DNA from: Pseudonocardiales bacterium | GTDB taxonomy: Bacteria; Actinomycetota; Actinomycetes; Mycobacteriales; Pseudonocardiaceae | DNA: 35,957 bases | Reading direction: 5' to 3' | NCBI GenBank assembly: GCA_026393175.1 | Contig: JAPLAT010000320.1 | Coordinates: 1 to 35,957, forward strand | In this document: positions 24,721 through 33,896 of the stretch, piece after piece | Layout of the letters: each line of letters begins with the position of its first letter | How positions within the stretch are numbered: position 1 is the stretch's first letter | Notes under the pieces: model-generated | What the model was told of the DNA's origin: nothing | Databases searched by the model: none | The model's input: only the letters and a program-made list of their open reading frames with translations | Translations under genes and position numbers: made by a program

Positions 24721-26129
24721 GGCCGGGCCTCGGGCAGGTCGACGACGAACCGGGCGCCACCGCCGGGGCGGTCCTCCACGTGCACGCTCCCGCCGTGCCG
24801 GTCCACGTGCAGGGCCACCAGCGCGAGGCCCAGGCCGGAACCGGTGTCGTCGCCCCGGCGCCCGGCGCGGCTGCCGCGGGTGAACCGCTCGAAGACCTGC
24901 TCGCGCAGCTCCTCCGGCACCCCGGGGCCGGCGTCGTCGACCTCGATCCGGGCCCGTCCGCCCGACCGCGTGACGGCCACCCGGACCGGGCCGCCCCCGT
25001 ACCGGTCCGCGTTCTCCAGCAGGTTGACGACGACCCGGTCGAGCCGCCTGCGGTCACCGCGCACCGGCACCGGCCCCGCGGCCTCGACCGCCGGGGCGGG
25101 ACCGGCGCGCAGCGCGGTCACCGCGGTGACGAGCTCGGCCAGGTCGAGCACCTCCGCGTCGTCACCGTCCGGCGCGGCGCGGCCCGGGTCGTCCCGGGAG
25201 ATCTCCAGCAGGTCCACCACCATCCGCTGGAAGCGCTCCACCTCGCCGGTGAGCAGGTCCAGCGCCCGCCGGGCGGTGCCGGACAGCTCGTCGCGGCGGT
25301 TCTCCAGCACCGCGGCCGCGTTCGCCATCGTCGTCAGCGGGGAGCGCAGCTCGTGGCTGACGTCCCCGGCGAACCGGGTGTCGCGCCGCACCCGGCTCTC
25401 CAGCGCCTCGGCCGTGCGGTTGAACGAGGCGGCCAGCGGGGCGAGGTCGGGGTCGTCGCGGTCGGGGAGGCGGGCGCCGAGGTCCCCGCGCGCCACGCGG
25501 GACGCGGCGTCGGTCAGCTCGGTCAGCGGGCGCAGCGCGCGGCGGCTCGCCCACGACCCGAGGGCGACGCCGAGCAGCACGCTCGTCGCGACGCCGGCGA
25601 TGAGGACGGAGCTGAGGAACCGGAAGGTCCGGTCCAGCTGGGGGAGCGGGTGCAGCTCCACGTAGGCCGAGCCGTCACCGGGCACGGGCAGGGTCACGGC
25701 GATCACCGGCAGGCCCTCCACGACCAGGCGCTGCCGGGCCGGCACGCCGTCGCGGGCGAGGTCGAGCAGCGGGCTCGGCAGGTCGTCCGGGCCGACCTGG
25801 CGCCCGCCGGTCAGCCAGCCGTCCTCGCGCTCGAGCAGCACCGTGGAGTCGGAGTCGGTGGTGATCCCGGCGATGAGGTCGCGCAGCCCCGGCGACCCCG
25901 ACCGGAGCACCCCCTCGACCAACCGCACGTTCACCGCCGTCTGCAGGACGGCGCCGTCCTCGCGCTGACGCAGCATGTACCCGCTGGCCAGGTTCCAGGT
26001 GACGACGGCGAGCGCGCCGGTCAGCACGAGCGCGACCAGCCCGAACGCGACGGCGACGCGCCAGCGCAGCGACAGCCCGACCCGGCGCACCCGTTCCCCT
26101 CCCGTGCGGTCCCCGGTCACGTGCGGCAC
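24717..26129 (-). CDS. Sensor histidine kinase (HAMP, HisKA, HATPase)
   Basis: RFAGDVSHELRSPLTTMANAAAVLENR (H-box), NLLENADRYGGG (N-box), VDDAGPGVPEELREQVFERF (G1/F), GSGLGLALV (G2). Confidence 0.95.
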   Translation of the reverse strand: MPHVTGDRTGGERVRRVGLSLRWRVAVAFGLVALVLTGALAVVTWNLASGYMLRQREDGAVLQTAVNVRLVEGVLRSGSPGLRDLIAGITTDSDSTVLLEREDGWLTGGRQVGPDDLPSPLLDLARDGVPARQRLVVEGLPVIAVTLPVPGDGSAYVELHPLPQLDRTFRFLSSVLIAGVATSVLLGVALGSWASRRALRPLTELTDAASRVARGDLGARLPDRDDPDLAPLAASFNRTAEALESRVRRDTRFAGDVSHELRSPLTTMANAAAVLENRRDELSGTARRALDLLTGEVERFQRMVVDLLEISRDDPGRAAPDGDDAEVLDLAELVTAVTALRAGPAPAVEAAGPVPVRGDRRRLDRVVVNLLENADRYGGGPVRVAVTRSGGRARIEVDDAGPGVPEELREQVFERFTRGSRAGRRGDDTGSGLGLALVALHVDRHGGSVHVEDRPGGGARFVVDLPEARP

Positions 26130-26132
26130 CGG

Positions 26133-26825
26133 TCAGGCGTCCTCGCCGACCCGGTAACCACGACCGCGCACCGTCAGTACACACCGCGGGTCGTCGGGAT
26201 CGCGTTCGACCTTGCGCCGCAGCCGCCGGATGTGGACGTCGAGCAGCCGGGTGTCGCCGAAGTAGTCGTAGCCCCAGACCCGCCGCAGCAGCTCCTCGCG
26301 GGTGACGACCCGCCCGCCCGCCGCGGCCAGCTCGAGCAGCAGCCCGAACTCGGTGCGCGTGAGGTGGACCGGCGTGCCGTCGCGGGTCACGGCGTGGGCG
26401 TCGCGGTCGACCTCCAGCGACCCGACGCGCAGCACGCCCGGCGAGGCGGGCTGGCGGCGCCGCAGCAGGGCCCGGATCCGGGCTGCCAGCACGGCGGCCA
26501 CCAGCGGTTTGGTGACGTAGTCGTCCGCGCCCGCCTCGAGGCCGGCGATGACGTCGCGGTGGTCCGTGCGCGCCGAGACGATGATGATCGGCAGGTCGCC
26601 CGCGGCGCGCAGCGTGCGGCAGACCTCCAGCCCGTCGATGCCCGGCAGCATGAGGTCGAGCAGCACGACGTCGACCGGCCCGTCGGCGAGCAGGTCCAGC
26701 GCCGTCTCGCCGTCGGGCGCCTCGACGACCAGGCACCCCTCGTCGGCCAGCGCGAGGCCCAGCGCCTGCCGGATGCGCGCGTCGTCCTCGACCAGCAGGA
26801 CCCGGGTGGGCGGCTCGGCGTTCAG
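26133..26825 (-). CDS. OmpR/PhoB-family response regulator; probable CTG start
   Basis: TRVLLVEDDARIRQALGLALADEGCLVVEAPDGETALDLL...VVLLDLMLPGIDGLEVC...ADDYVTKPL; winged-helix RTEFGLLLELAAAGGRVVTREELLRRVWG. Confidence 0.93.
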   Translation of the reverse strand: MNAEPPTRVLLVEDDARIRQALGLALADEGCLVVEAPDGETALDLLADGPVDVVLLDLMLPGIDGLEVCRTLRAAGDLPIIIVSARTDHRDVIAGLEAGADDYVTKPLVAAVLAARIRALLRRRQPASPGVLRVGSLEVDRDAHAVTRDGTPVHLTRTEFGLLLELAAAGGRVVTREELLRRVWGYDYFGDTRLLDVHIRRLRRKVERDPDDPRCVLTVRGRGYRVGEDA

Positions 26826-27037
26826 CGCCGCACCACCGCCCAGCCGCGCAGCCGGTAGGCCGCCAGGCGGTGCAGCATCTCCTCCAGCGCCCCGGGCGGC
26901 ACCTGGCCCCGCAGCTCCCGCTCCGCGGCCGCCACCTCGCGGTGGACGACGTCGGGCGGCACCAGCCCCGCGTACTCCTCGGCGAGCCGCGCGGCCACGG
27001 CGTTCCGGTCGGGGGTGTGCGGCGGTCGGACGGGCAT
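26822..27037 (-). CDS. Small helical conserved hypothetical protein (71 aa), first gene of the TCS operon
   Basis: MPVRPPHTPDRNAVAARLAEEYAGLVPPDVVHREVAAAERELRGQVPPGALEEMLHRLAAYRLRGWAVVRR; stop overlaps the RR start (CTGA). Confidence 0.65.
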   Translation of the reverse strand: MPVRPPHTPDRNAVAARLAEEYAGLVPPDVVHREVAAAERELRGQVPPGALEEMLHRLAAYRLRGWAVVRR

Positions 27038-27162
27038 CGTGCTCCTCCCGGTCGGGCTGGTGCCGGATGCCCCGATCCTCCCCGAGGACGGGCACCCGGC
27101 GCCGCACCGCCGGGCTCGGCCGGACCGATCGCAAGGCGAACGTCAGGCGGGCCCGGTCGCGG

Positions 27163-29271
27163 TCAGAAGCTGCGCTGCAGGACGAGCACCGAGCGTTGCG
27201 GGACCTCGACGGTGCTGCCCGCGGCGGGGAACCGGCGCCGGTCGTCGGCCAGCAGCGGGTCGGCGGTGTCCAGGGCGGTCTCCCAGCCGTTGCCGTAGGA
27301 CTCGTCGGGCAGCGTGAACTCGAGGTCCTCGTGGTGGGCGTTGAACAGCAGCAGGAACGAGTCGTCGACGACCTGGCGGCCGAGCTCGTCGCGGTCGGGG
27401 ATGCCGCGCCCGTTGAGGTAGATCATCAGCGTCTGGGTGCCGCCGTCCCAGTCGTCGTCGGTCATCGGCTGCCCGTCGGGCCGCAGCCAGCCGATGTCCT
27501 CCATGTTCGTCCCGCGGATCGGGCGGCCCTGGAAGAACCGCTGCCTGCGGAAGATCGGGTGCTCCGCGCGCAGCCGGGTCAGGCGGGCGGTGAACCCGGT
27601 GAGGACGTCCTGCTCGCGCGCCCGCGCCCAGTCCACCCAGCTCAGCTCGTTGTCCTGGCAGTAGACGTTGTTGTTGCCCTGCTGGGTGCGGCCCAGCTCG
27701 TCGCCGTGGGCGATCATCGGGACGCCCTGGGAGAGCAGCAGGGTCGTCATGATGTTGCGCTTCTGCCGCTCGCGGAGCGCGTAGACGTCGACGTCGTCGG
27801 TGGGGCCCTCGGCGCCGCAGTTCCAGGACCGGTTGTGGCTCTCGCCGTCGCGGTTGTCCTCGCCGTTGGCCTCGTTGTGCTTCTCGTTGTAGGAGACGAG
27901 GTCCTGCAGCGTGAAGCCGTCGTGCGCGGTGACGAAGTTGATCGAGGCGATGGGGCGGCGGTTGTCCGCCTCGTAGAGGTCCGAGCTGCCGGTGAAGCGG
28001 GCCGCGAACTCGCCGAGGCTCGACGGCTCGCCGCGCCAGAAGTCGCGCACGGTGTCGCGGTACTTGCCGTTCCACTCCGTCCACAGCGGGGGGAACCCGC
28101 CGACCTGGTAGCCGCCGTCGCCGACGTCCCACGGCTCGGCGATGAGCTTGACCTGGCTGACCACCGGGTCCTGGTTGACCAGCTCGAAGAACGCCGCGAG
28201 CCGGTCGACCTCGTGGAACTGGCGGGCGAGGGAGGAGGCGAGGTCGAAGCGGAAGCCGTCGACGTGCATCTCGGTGACCCAGTACCGCAGCGAGTCCATG
28301 ATCAGCCGCAGCGACTCGTGGTGGCGGACGTTGAGGCTGTTCCCGGTGCCGGTGGTGTCGTAGTAGTGCTTCTCGTCGCCGTCGACGAGCCGGTAGTAGG
28401 CCCGGTTGTCCGCGCCGCGGAAGGACAGCGTCGGGCCCAGGTGGTTGCCCTCGGCCGTGTGGTTGTAGACGACGTCGAGGATCACCTCGATGCCGGCGCG
28501 GTGCAGCGTGCGCACCATCGTCTTGAACTCGTAGACCTGCTCGCCGCGCGTGCCGAAGCTGGCGTAGCCGTTGTGCGGGGCGAAGAAGCCGATCGTGTTG
28601 TAGCCCCAGTAGTTCGACAGGCCCTTGTCCACCAGCGTCGAGTCGTTGACGAACTGGTGCACCGGCATCAGTTCGATCGCGGTGACCCCGAGGTTCTTGA
28701 GGTGGGCGATCATCGCCGGGTGGGCGAGGCCGGAGTAGGTGCCGCGCACGTCGTCGGGGATGTCCGGGTGGGTCATCGTCATGCCCTTGACGTGGGCCTC
28801 GTAGATGACCGACTCGTTGTAGGGGATGCGCAGCGGGCGGTCGTTGGCCCAGTCGAAGAACGTGTTGATGACGACGGACTTCATGGCGTGCGGGGCGGAG
28901 TCCTCGTCGTTGAACGAGTCCGGGTCCCCGAAGGTGTAGGAGAACGACGACTGGCCCCACTCGACCTCGCCGTCCACCGCCTTCGCGTACGGGTCCAGCA
29001 GCAGCTTCGCCGGGTTGCACCGCAGGCCTGCCGAGGGCTCGTAGGGCCCGTGGACCCGGAACCCGTAGCGCTGGCCCGGCCACACCCGCGGCAGGTAGCC
29101 GTGCCAGACCAGGCCGTTGCGCTCGGGGAGGTCGACGCGCACCTCGGTGCCGTCGTCGTCGAACAGGCACAGCTCGATGCGGTCGGCGACCTCGGAGAAG
29201 ATCGCGAAGTTGGTGCCGCCGCCGTCGAACGACGACCCCAGCGGGTAGGGCGAGCCGGGCCAGATGTGCAA
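27163..29271 (-). CDS. glgX: Glycogen debranching enzyme GlgX (TTG start)
   Basis: LHIWPGSPYPLGSSFDGGGTNFAIFSEVADRIELCLFDDDG; VDGFRFDLASSLAR; NFVTAHDGFTLQDLVSYNEKHNEANGEDNRDG; GH13 motifs. Confidence 0.95.
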   Translation of the reverse strand: MHIWPGSPYPLGSSFDGGGTNFAIFSEVADRIELCLFDDDGTEVRVDLPERNGLVWHGYLPRVWPGQRYGFRVHGPYEPSAGLRCNPAKLLLDPYAKAVDGEVEWGQSSFSYTFGDPDSFNDEDSAPHAMKSVVINTFFDWANDRPLRIPYNESVIYEAHVKGMTMTHPDIPDDVRGTYSGLAHPAMIAHLKNLGVTAIELMPVHQFVNDSTLVDKGLSNYWGYNTIGFFAPHNGYASFGTRGEQVYEFKTMVRTLHRAGIEVILDVVYNHTAEGNHLGPTLSFRGADNRAYYRLVDGDEKHYYDTTGTGNSLNVRHHESLRLIMDSLRYWVTEMHVDGFRFDLASSLARQFHEVDRLAAFFELVNQDPVVSQVKLIAEPWDVGDGGYQVGGFPPLWTEWNGKYRDTVRDFWRGEPSSLGEFAARFTGSSDLYEADNRRPIASINFVTAHDGFTLQDLVSYNEKHNEANGEDNRDGESHNRSWNCGAEGPTDDVDVYALRERQKRNIMTTLLLSQGVPMIAHGDELGRTQQGNNNVYCQDNELSWVDWARAREQDVLTGFTARLTRLRAEHPIFRRQRFFQGRPIRGTNMEDIGWLRPDGQPMTDDDWDGGTQTLMIYLNGRGIPDRDELGRQVVDDSFLLLFNAHHEDLEFTLPDESYGNGWETALDTADPLLADDRRRFPAAGSTVEVPQRSVLVLQRSF

Positions 29272-29469
29272 GGGGGTCCTCCAGGTACGACGGGCCCGCC
29301 GATCGCGGGCACGTCTTACTAGCGCAGCACGTGCGTCCCGGCGACCCGGAACGCTGCGAGGATCCCCACACGGCGGCCCCGCATGCGCGGTGGCCCGTCG
29401 GGGTAACTCGTTCACAACGGACGGCCGCCGGATCCGACGGCGGCCCACGACACTGGGAGGAACGCACCC

Positions 29470-30018
29470 ATGGCCCCCGTGCACTACACCGTCCCCGGCC
29501 TCGACGAGAAGGCCGCGACCGCCACCATCGAGATCCTGCAGCAGCGCCTGCACGCCCTCAACGACTTGGCGCTCACGCTCAAGCACGTCCACTGGAACGT
29601 GGTCGGCCCCAACTTCATCGCCGTGCACACCATGCTCGACCCGCAGGTCGACGGCGTGCGCGAGATGGTCGACGACGTCGCGGAGCGCATCGCGACCCTC
29701 GGCGGCTCGCCCAACGGCACGCCCGGCAAGCTCGTCGCCGAGCGCAGCTGGGACGACTACTCCGTCGGCCGTGCGGACGCGCTGGCCCACCTCGGCGCGC
29801 TCGACCTCGTCTACACCGGGGTGATCGGCGACCACCGTGCCGCGATCGAGACGACCGAGGAGCTCGACCCGGTCACGCAGGACATGCTCATCGCCCAGTC
29901 CGGCGAGCTCGAGCAGTACCAGTGGTTCGTCCGGGCGCACCTGGAGAACTCCGACGGCGACCTCAGCTCCGCAGGCGCCCGCACCGAGGTGCAGGCGGCC
30001 CGCGAGGCCGGCGCCTGA
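29470..30018 (+). CDS. dps: Dps family DNA-binding ferritin-like protein
   Basis: ALNDLALTLKHVHWNVVGPNFIAVHTMLDPQVDGVREMVDDVAERIATLGGSPNGTPG: Dps ferroxidase ligands; GGGAGG SD. Confidence 0.94.
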   Translation: MAPVHYTVPGLDEKAATATIEILQQRLHALNDLALTLKHVHWNVVGPNFIAVHTMLDPQVDGVREMVDDVAERIATLGGSPNGTPGKLVAERSWDDYSVGRADALAHLGALDLVYTGVIGDHRAAIETTEELDPVTQDMLIAQSGELEQYQWFVRAHLENSDGDLSSAGARTEVQAAREAGA

Positions 30019-30040
30019 CGGCGACCTCACGCACGAACCG

Positions 30041-30071
30041 ACGACCCCGGGGCCTATGGCCCCGGGGTCGT
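30041..30071. terminator. Perfect 14-bp stem / 3-nt loop hairpin downstream of dps
   Basis: ACGACCCCGGGGCC-tat-GGCCCCGGGGTCGT followed by TCGTCTGT. Confidence 0.75.
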
Positions 30072-30114
30072 TCGTCTGTGCGGCCGGTCGTGCCGCCGCC
30101 TGCCGTGACTGCGG

Positions 30115-30151
30115 GGTGACACCGCTCCCACTGGATCGGAGCGGTGTCACC
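30115..30151. promoter_or_regulatory. Perfect 14-bp inverted repeat with 9-nt spacer (second terminator or operator)
   Basis: GGTGACACCGCTCC-cactggatc-GGAGCGGTGTCACC. Confidence 0.6.
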
Positions 30152-30333
30152 ACGCTGCGATGCGGGAGGGGCGGCCGCACCCGCCGCCGCCCGCCCGCAG
30201 AGGGGCCGCCGGGGCGAGTGAACCGCCGGTCACGCAGCGCGCCGGAGCGCTCTGGCCGGGGCCGGGGGCGGGCGATACTGTCCGGGCTAGTGAATACGGA
30301 ATCACCACCGTCGACCCCGGGGGACGCCCACCG

Positions 30334-31932
30334 ATGCCCGTCCTGAGATCGGCCCTCGACACCTCCGGTGAGGTCTACCGCGGCAACCGCGCCGTTCAGC
30401 TCGAGCTGCTGGACCGGCTCACCGAGCAGCTGGAGATCGCGGCGGCGGGCGGGGGCGAGGCCTACCGGGAGCGGCACCGCGCCCGCGGCCGGCTGCTCGC
30501 CCGCGAGCGCGTCCAGCTCCTCATCGACCCCGACGCCCCGTTCCTGGAGCTGTCCGGGCTCGCGGCGTGGGGCACGTCGTTCACCGTGGGCGCCAGCGTC
30601 GTGACCGGGATCGGGGTGGTGTCGGGCGTCGAGTGCATGGTGATCGCGCACGACCCGACCGTCCGCGGCGGGGCGATGAACCCCTACTCGCTGCGCAAGA
30701 CGCTGCGGGCGCTGGAGATCGCCCGGGTCAACAGGCTCCCGGTGGTCAACCTCGTCGAGTCCGGGGGCGCGGACCTGCCGTCGCAGGCCGAGCTGTTCGT
30801 GCCGGGCGGGCGGATCTTCCACGAGCTCACCGAGATGTCCGCCCTGGGCATCCCCACCGTCGCGCTGGTGTTCGGCAACTCGACGGCGGGCGGGGCCTAC
30901 GTGCCCGGGATGTGCGACCACGCCGTGCTCGTCGACCGGCAGGCCAAGGTGTTCCTCGGCGGGCCGCCGCTGGTGCGGATGGCGACCGGCGAGGAGGCCG
31001 ACGACGAGTCGCTGGGCGGCGCGGACATGCACTCGCGCGTGTCGGGGCTGTCCGACCACTTCGCCGTGGACGAGCACGACGCCATCCGGATCGGGCGGTC
31101 GATCATCGCCCGGATCAACTGGCGCAAGCACGGCCCCGCGCCCGCGGCCGACCCGGCGCCGCCGCGGTACGACCCCGACGAGATCCTCGGCGTGGTCTCC
31201 GCCGACCCGAAGGTGCCCTTCGACCCGCGCGAGGTGCTCGCCCGCACCGTCGACGGCTCGGAGTTCGACGAGTACAAGCCGCTCTACGGCACCTCGCTCG
31301 TCACGGGCTGGGCGAGCGTGCACGGCTATCCGGTGGGGGTGCTGGCCAACCACCGCGGGGTGCTGTTCGGCGAGGAGTCGAAGAAGGCCACCGAGTTCAT
31401 CCTGCTGGCGAACCAGACCGACACCCCGCTGGTGTTCCTGCAGAACACCACCGGCTACATGGTGGGCACCCGCTACGAGCAGGGCGGCATCGTCAAGGAC
31501 GGCGCCAAGATGAACAACGCCGTCACGAACAGCACCGTGCCCCACCTGACCATCACCATGGCGTCGTCGTTCGGGGCGGGCAACTACGGCATGTCCGGGC
31601 GGGCGTTCGACCCGCGGCTGCTGTTCGCCTGGCCCGGCGCCACGCTCGCCGTCATGGGCGCCGCCCAGCTCGCCGGCGTGCTGTCGATCGTGGGGCGGGC
31701 GTCGGCGGCGTCGCAGGGCAAGCCGTTCGACGCCGACGCCGACCGGGCGCGCACGGCGGCGATCGAGGCCCAGATCGCCGCGGAGGCGCACGCCTTCGCC
31801 GTCAGCGGCCGGGTGCACGACGACGGCATCGTCGACCCGCGCGACACGCGCACCGTGCTGGGACTCGCCCTGTCGGCCGTCCACTCCACCACCGTCGAGG
31901 GCCGTCGCGGCTTCGGCGTCTTCCGGATGTGA
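30334..31932 (+). CDS. Acyl-CoA carboxylase carboxyltransferase (beta) subunit
   Basis: RHRARGRLLARERVQLLIDPDAPFLELS, GNSTAGGAYVPGMCDH, GEESKKATEFILLANQTDTPLVFLQNTTGYMVG: MCC/GCC-beta type. Confidence 0.94.
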   Translation: MPVLRSALDTSGEVYRGNRAVQLELLDRLTEQLEIAAAGGGEAYRERHRARGRLLARERVQLLIDPDAPFLELSGLAAWGTSFTVGASVVTGIGVVSGVECMVIAHDPTVRGGAMNPYSLRKTLRALEIARVNRLPVVNLVESGGADLPSQAELFVPGGRIFHELTEMSALGIPTVALVFGNSTAGGAYVPGMCDHAVLVDRQAKVFLGGPPLVRMATGEEADDESLGGADMHSRVSGLSDHFAVDEHDAIRIGRSIIARINWRKHGPAPAADPAPPRYDPDEILGVVSADPKVPFDPREVLARTVDGSEFDEYKPLYGTSLVTGWASVHGYPVGVLANHRGVLFGEESKKATEFILLANQTDTPLVFLQNTTGYMVGTRYEQGGIVKDGAKMNNAVTNSTVPHLTITMASSFGAGNYGMSGRAFDPRLLFAWPGATLAVMGAAQLAGVLSIVGRASAASQGKPFDADADRARTAAIEAQIAAEAHAFAVSGRVHDDGIVDPRDTRTVLGLALSAVHSTTVEGRRGFGVFRM

Positions 31933-33896
31933 GCCCCGTGATCGAGAAGCTGCTCGTCGCCAACCGCGGCGAGATCGCCGTCCGCGTGCTGCGCACGGCG
32001 CACGCGCTGGGCATCGCCACCGTCGCGGTGCACTCCGACCCCGACGCCGACGCACCGTTCGTCGCCCTCGCCGACGAGGCCGTGCGGCTGCCCGGCGCCG
32101 CGCCCGCCGACACCTACCTGCGCGGCGACCTCATGATCGCCGCCGCCCGGGCCACCGGCGCCGACGCCGTGCACCCCGGCTACGGCTTCCTGTCCGAGAA
32201 CGCCGGGTTCGCGCGGGACTGCGCGGCCGCCGGGCTGGTGTTCGTCGGCCCCTCGCCCGAGGTGATCGCGGCGATGGGCTCCAAGGTCGAGGCCAAGGCG
32301 CTGATGGCGGCGGCCGGGGTGCCGGTGCTGCCCGGGGCCACCGTCGGGCCGGACACCGACCTGGCCGCGGCGGGGGAGCAGATCGGGTTCCCGTTGCTGG
32401 TCAAGGCCGCGTTCGGGGGCGGCGGGCGCGGCATGCGGGTCGTGCACGACGGGGCCGGGCTGGCCGAGGCCGTGGCCGGTGCGCGGCGGGAGGCCGCGGC
32501 GGCGTTCGGCGACGGCACCGTGTTCCTGGAGCGGTTCGTCGTGGACCCGCGCCACGTCGAGGTGCAGATCGTCGGGGACGCCCACGGCACCGTCGTGCAC
32601 CTGTTCGAGCGCGAGTGCTCGATCCAGCGCCGCTACCAGAAGATCGTCGAGGAGTGCCCGTCCCCGGCCGTCGACGAGCGGCTGCGCGCCGAGCTGGGGG
32701 CGGCCGCCGTCGCGGCGGGCAAGGCGCTGGGCTACACCGGCGCCGGCACCGTCGAGTTCGTCCTCGACGCCGACGGGGCGTTCCACTTCCTGGAGGTCAA
32801 CACCCGGCTGCAGGTGGAGCACCCGGTCACGGAGCTCGTCACCGGGCTCGACCTCGTCGAGATCCAGCTCCGCGTCGCCGAGGGCGAGCCGCTGCCGGCG
32901 TCGGTCACCGGCGCCCGGATCGACGGCCACGCCATCGAGGCGCGGCTCTACGCCGAGGACGTCCCGGCGGGGTTCCTGCCGGCCACCGGCACGCTGCACC
33001 GGTTCGCCGTGCCCGGCGGGACGCGCGTCGACACCGGGTTCGGCGACGGCTCGGTCGTCCCCCCGCACTACGACGCGATGCTGGCGAAGGTGGTCGCGCA
33101 CGGCCCGACCCGGGCCGTCGCCGCCCGGCGGCTCGCCCGCGCGCTGGTCGGGGCGCGCATCCACGGCGTCACCACCAACCGCGACCTGCTCGTCGGGATC
33201 CTCCGCGAGCCGGAGTTCCTCGCCGGGGGCACCGACACCGGCTACCTCACCCGCCACGACCCCGCCGCCCTCGGCGCGCCGCCCGAGGGCGCCCTCGCCG
33301 TGCACGCCGCCGCCGCGGCGCTGGCCGCCCAGGCGGCCCACCGGGCGTCGGCGCCCGTGCTGGGCGGGCTGCCCTCGGGGTGGCGCAACGTCGTCGGGGA
33401 GCCGCAGCGGGTGGCCTACACGGTGGGCGGGCGGGCCGTCGAGGTCACCTACCGGTTCCTCCGCGACGGGGTCCGGGTGTCCGTCGACGGCGAACCGCTC
33501 GCCGTGACCCTGCACGCCGCGACCCCGGAGCGCGTCGACCTGGAGGTGGACGGCGTGCGCCGCGCGGTCGACGTGCACCGCGCCGGCGGGACCGCCTGGG
33601 TGGACAGCGCCCTGGGCGCCACCGCGCTCGTGGAGGTGCCGCGCTTCCGCGACCCGGCCGCGGACCGCCGGCCCGGGTCGCTCGTGGCGCCGATGCCCGG
33701 CGGGGTGGTCCGGGTGCTCGCCGCCGTGGGCGACACCGTCGCCGCGGGCACGCCGCTCGTCGTGCTGGAGGCGATGAAGATGGAGCACACGGTCGCCGCG
33801 CCCGCCGACGGGGAGCTCGCCGAGCTGCACGTCGGCCCCGGCGACCAGGTGGACACCGGGCAGGTGCTCGCCGTGGTGCGGGGGGCGGGCGCGTGA
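31929..33896 (+). CDS. Acyl-CoA carboxylase biotin carboxylase + BCCP (alpha) subunit
   Basis: IEKLLVANRGEIAVRVLRTAHALGI, GGGGRGMRVV, FLEVNTRLQVEHPVTELVTG, C-terminal VLEAMKMEHTV biotinylation motif. Confidence 0.95.
   Translation: MSPVIEKLLVANRGEIAVRVLRTAHALGIATVAVHSDPDADAPFVALADEAVRLPGAAPADTYLRGDLMIAAARATGADAVHPGYGFLSENAGFARDCAAAGLVFVGPSPEVIAAMGSKVEAKALMAAAGVPVLPGATVGPDTDLAAAGEQIGFPLLVKAAFGGGGRGMRVVHDGAGLAEAVAGARREAAAAFGDGTVFLERFVVDPRHVEVQIVGDAHGTVVHLFERECSIQRRYQKIVEECPSPAVDERLRAELGAAAVAAGKALGYTGAGTVEFVLDADGAFHFLEVNTRLQVEHPVTELVTGLDLVEIQLRVAEGEPLPASVTGARIDGHAIEARLYAEDVPAGFLPATGTLHRFAVPGGTRVDTGFGDGSVVPPHYDAMLAKVVAHGPTRAVAARRLARALVGARIHGVTTNRDLLVGILREPEFLAGGTDTGYLTRHDPAALGAPPEGALAVHAAAAALAAQAAHRASAPVLGGLPSGWRNVVGEPQRVAYTVGGRAVEVTYRFLRDGVRVSVDGEPLAVTLHAATPERVDLEVDGVRRAVDVHRAGGTAWVDSALGATALVEVPRFRDPAADRRPGSLVAPMPGGVVRVLAAVGDTVAAGTPLVVLEAMKMEHTVAAPADGELAELHVGPGDQVDTGQVLAVVRGAGA

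Noticed and set aside
27163-32055. 1630-aa minus-strand ORF spanning glgX, dps and the carboxylase beta gene
   Set aside because: Only the C-terminal ~703 aa (27163-29271) is GlgX. The rest is stop-free antisense of well-supported plus-strand genes, as expected in high-GC DNA.
31584-33830. 748-aa minus-strand ORF, and similar long antisense ORFs (e.g. 33449-35521, 17260-19140, 19772-21664)
   Set aside because: Fully antisense to clear enzymes; Arg/Gly/Ala/His-rich low-complexity translation typical of the complementary frame of GC-rich genes.
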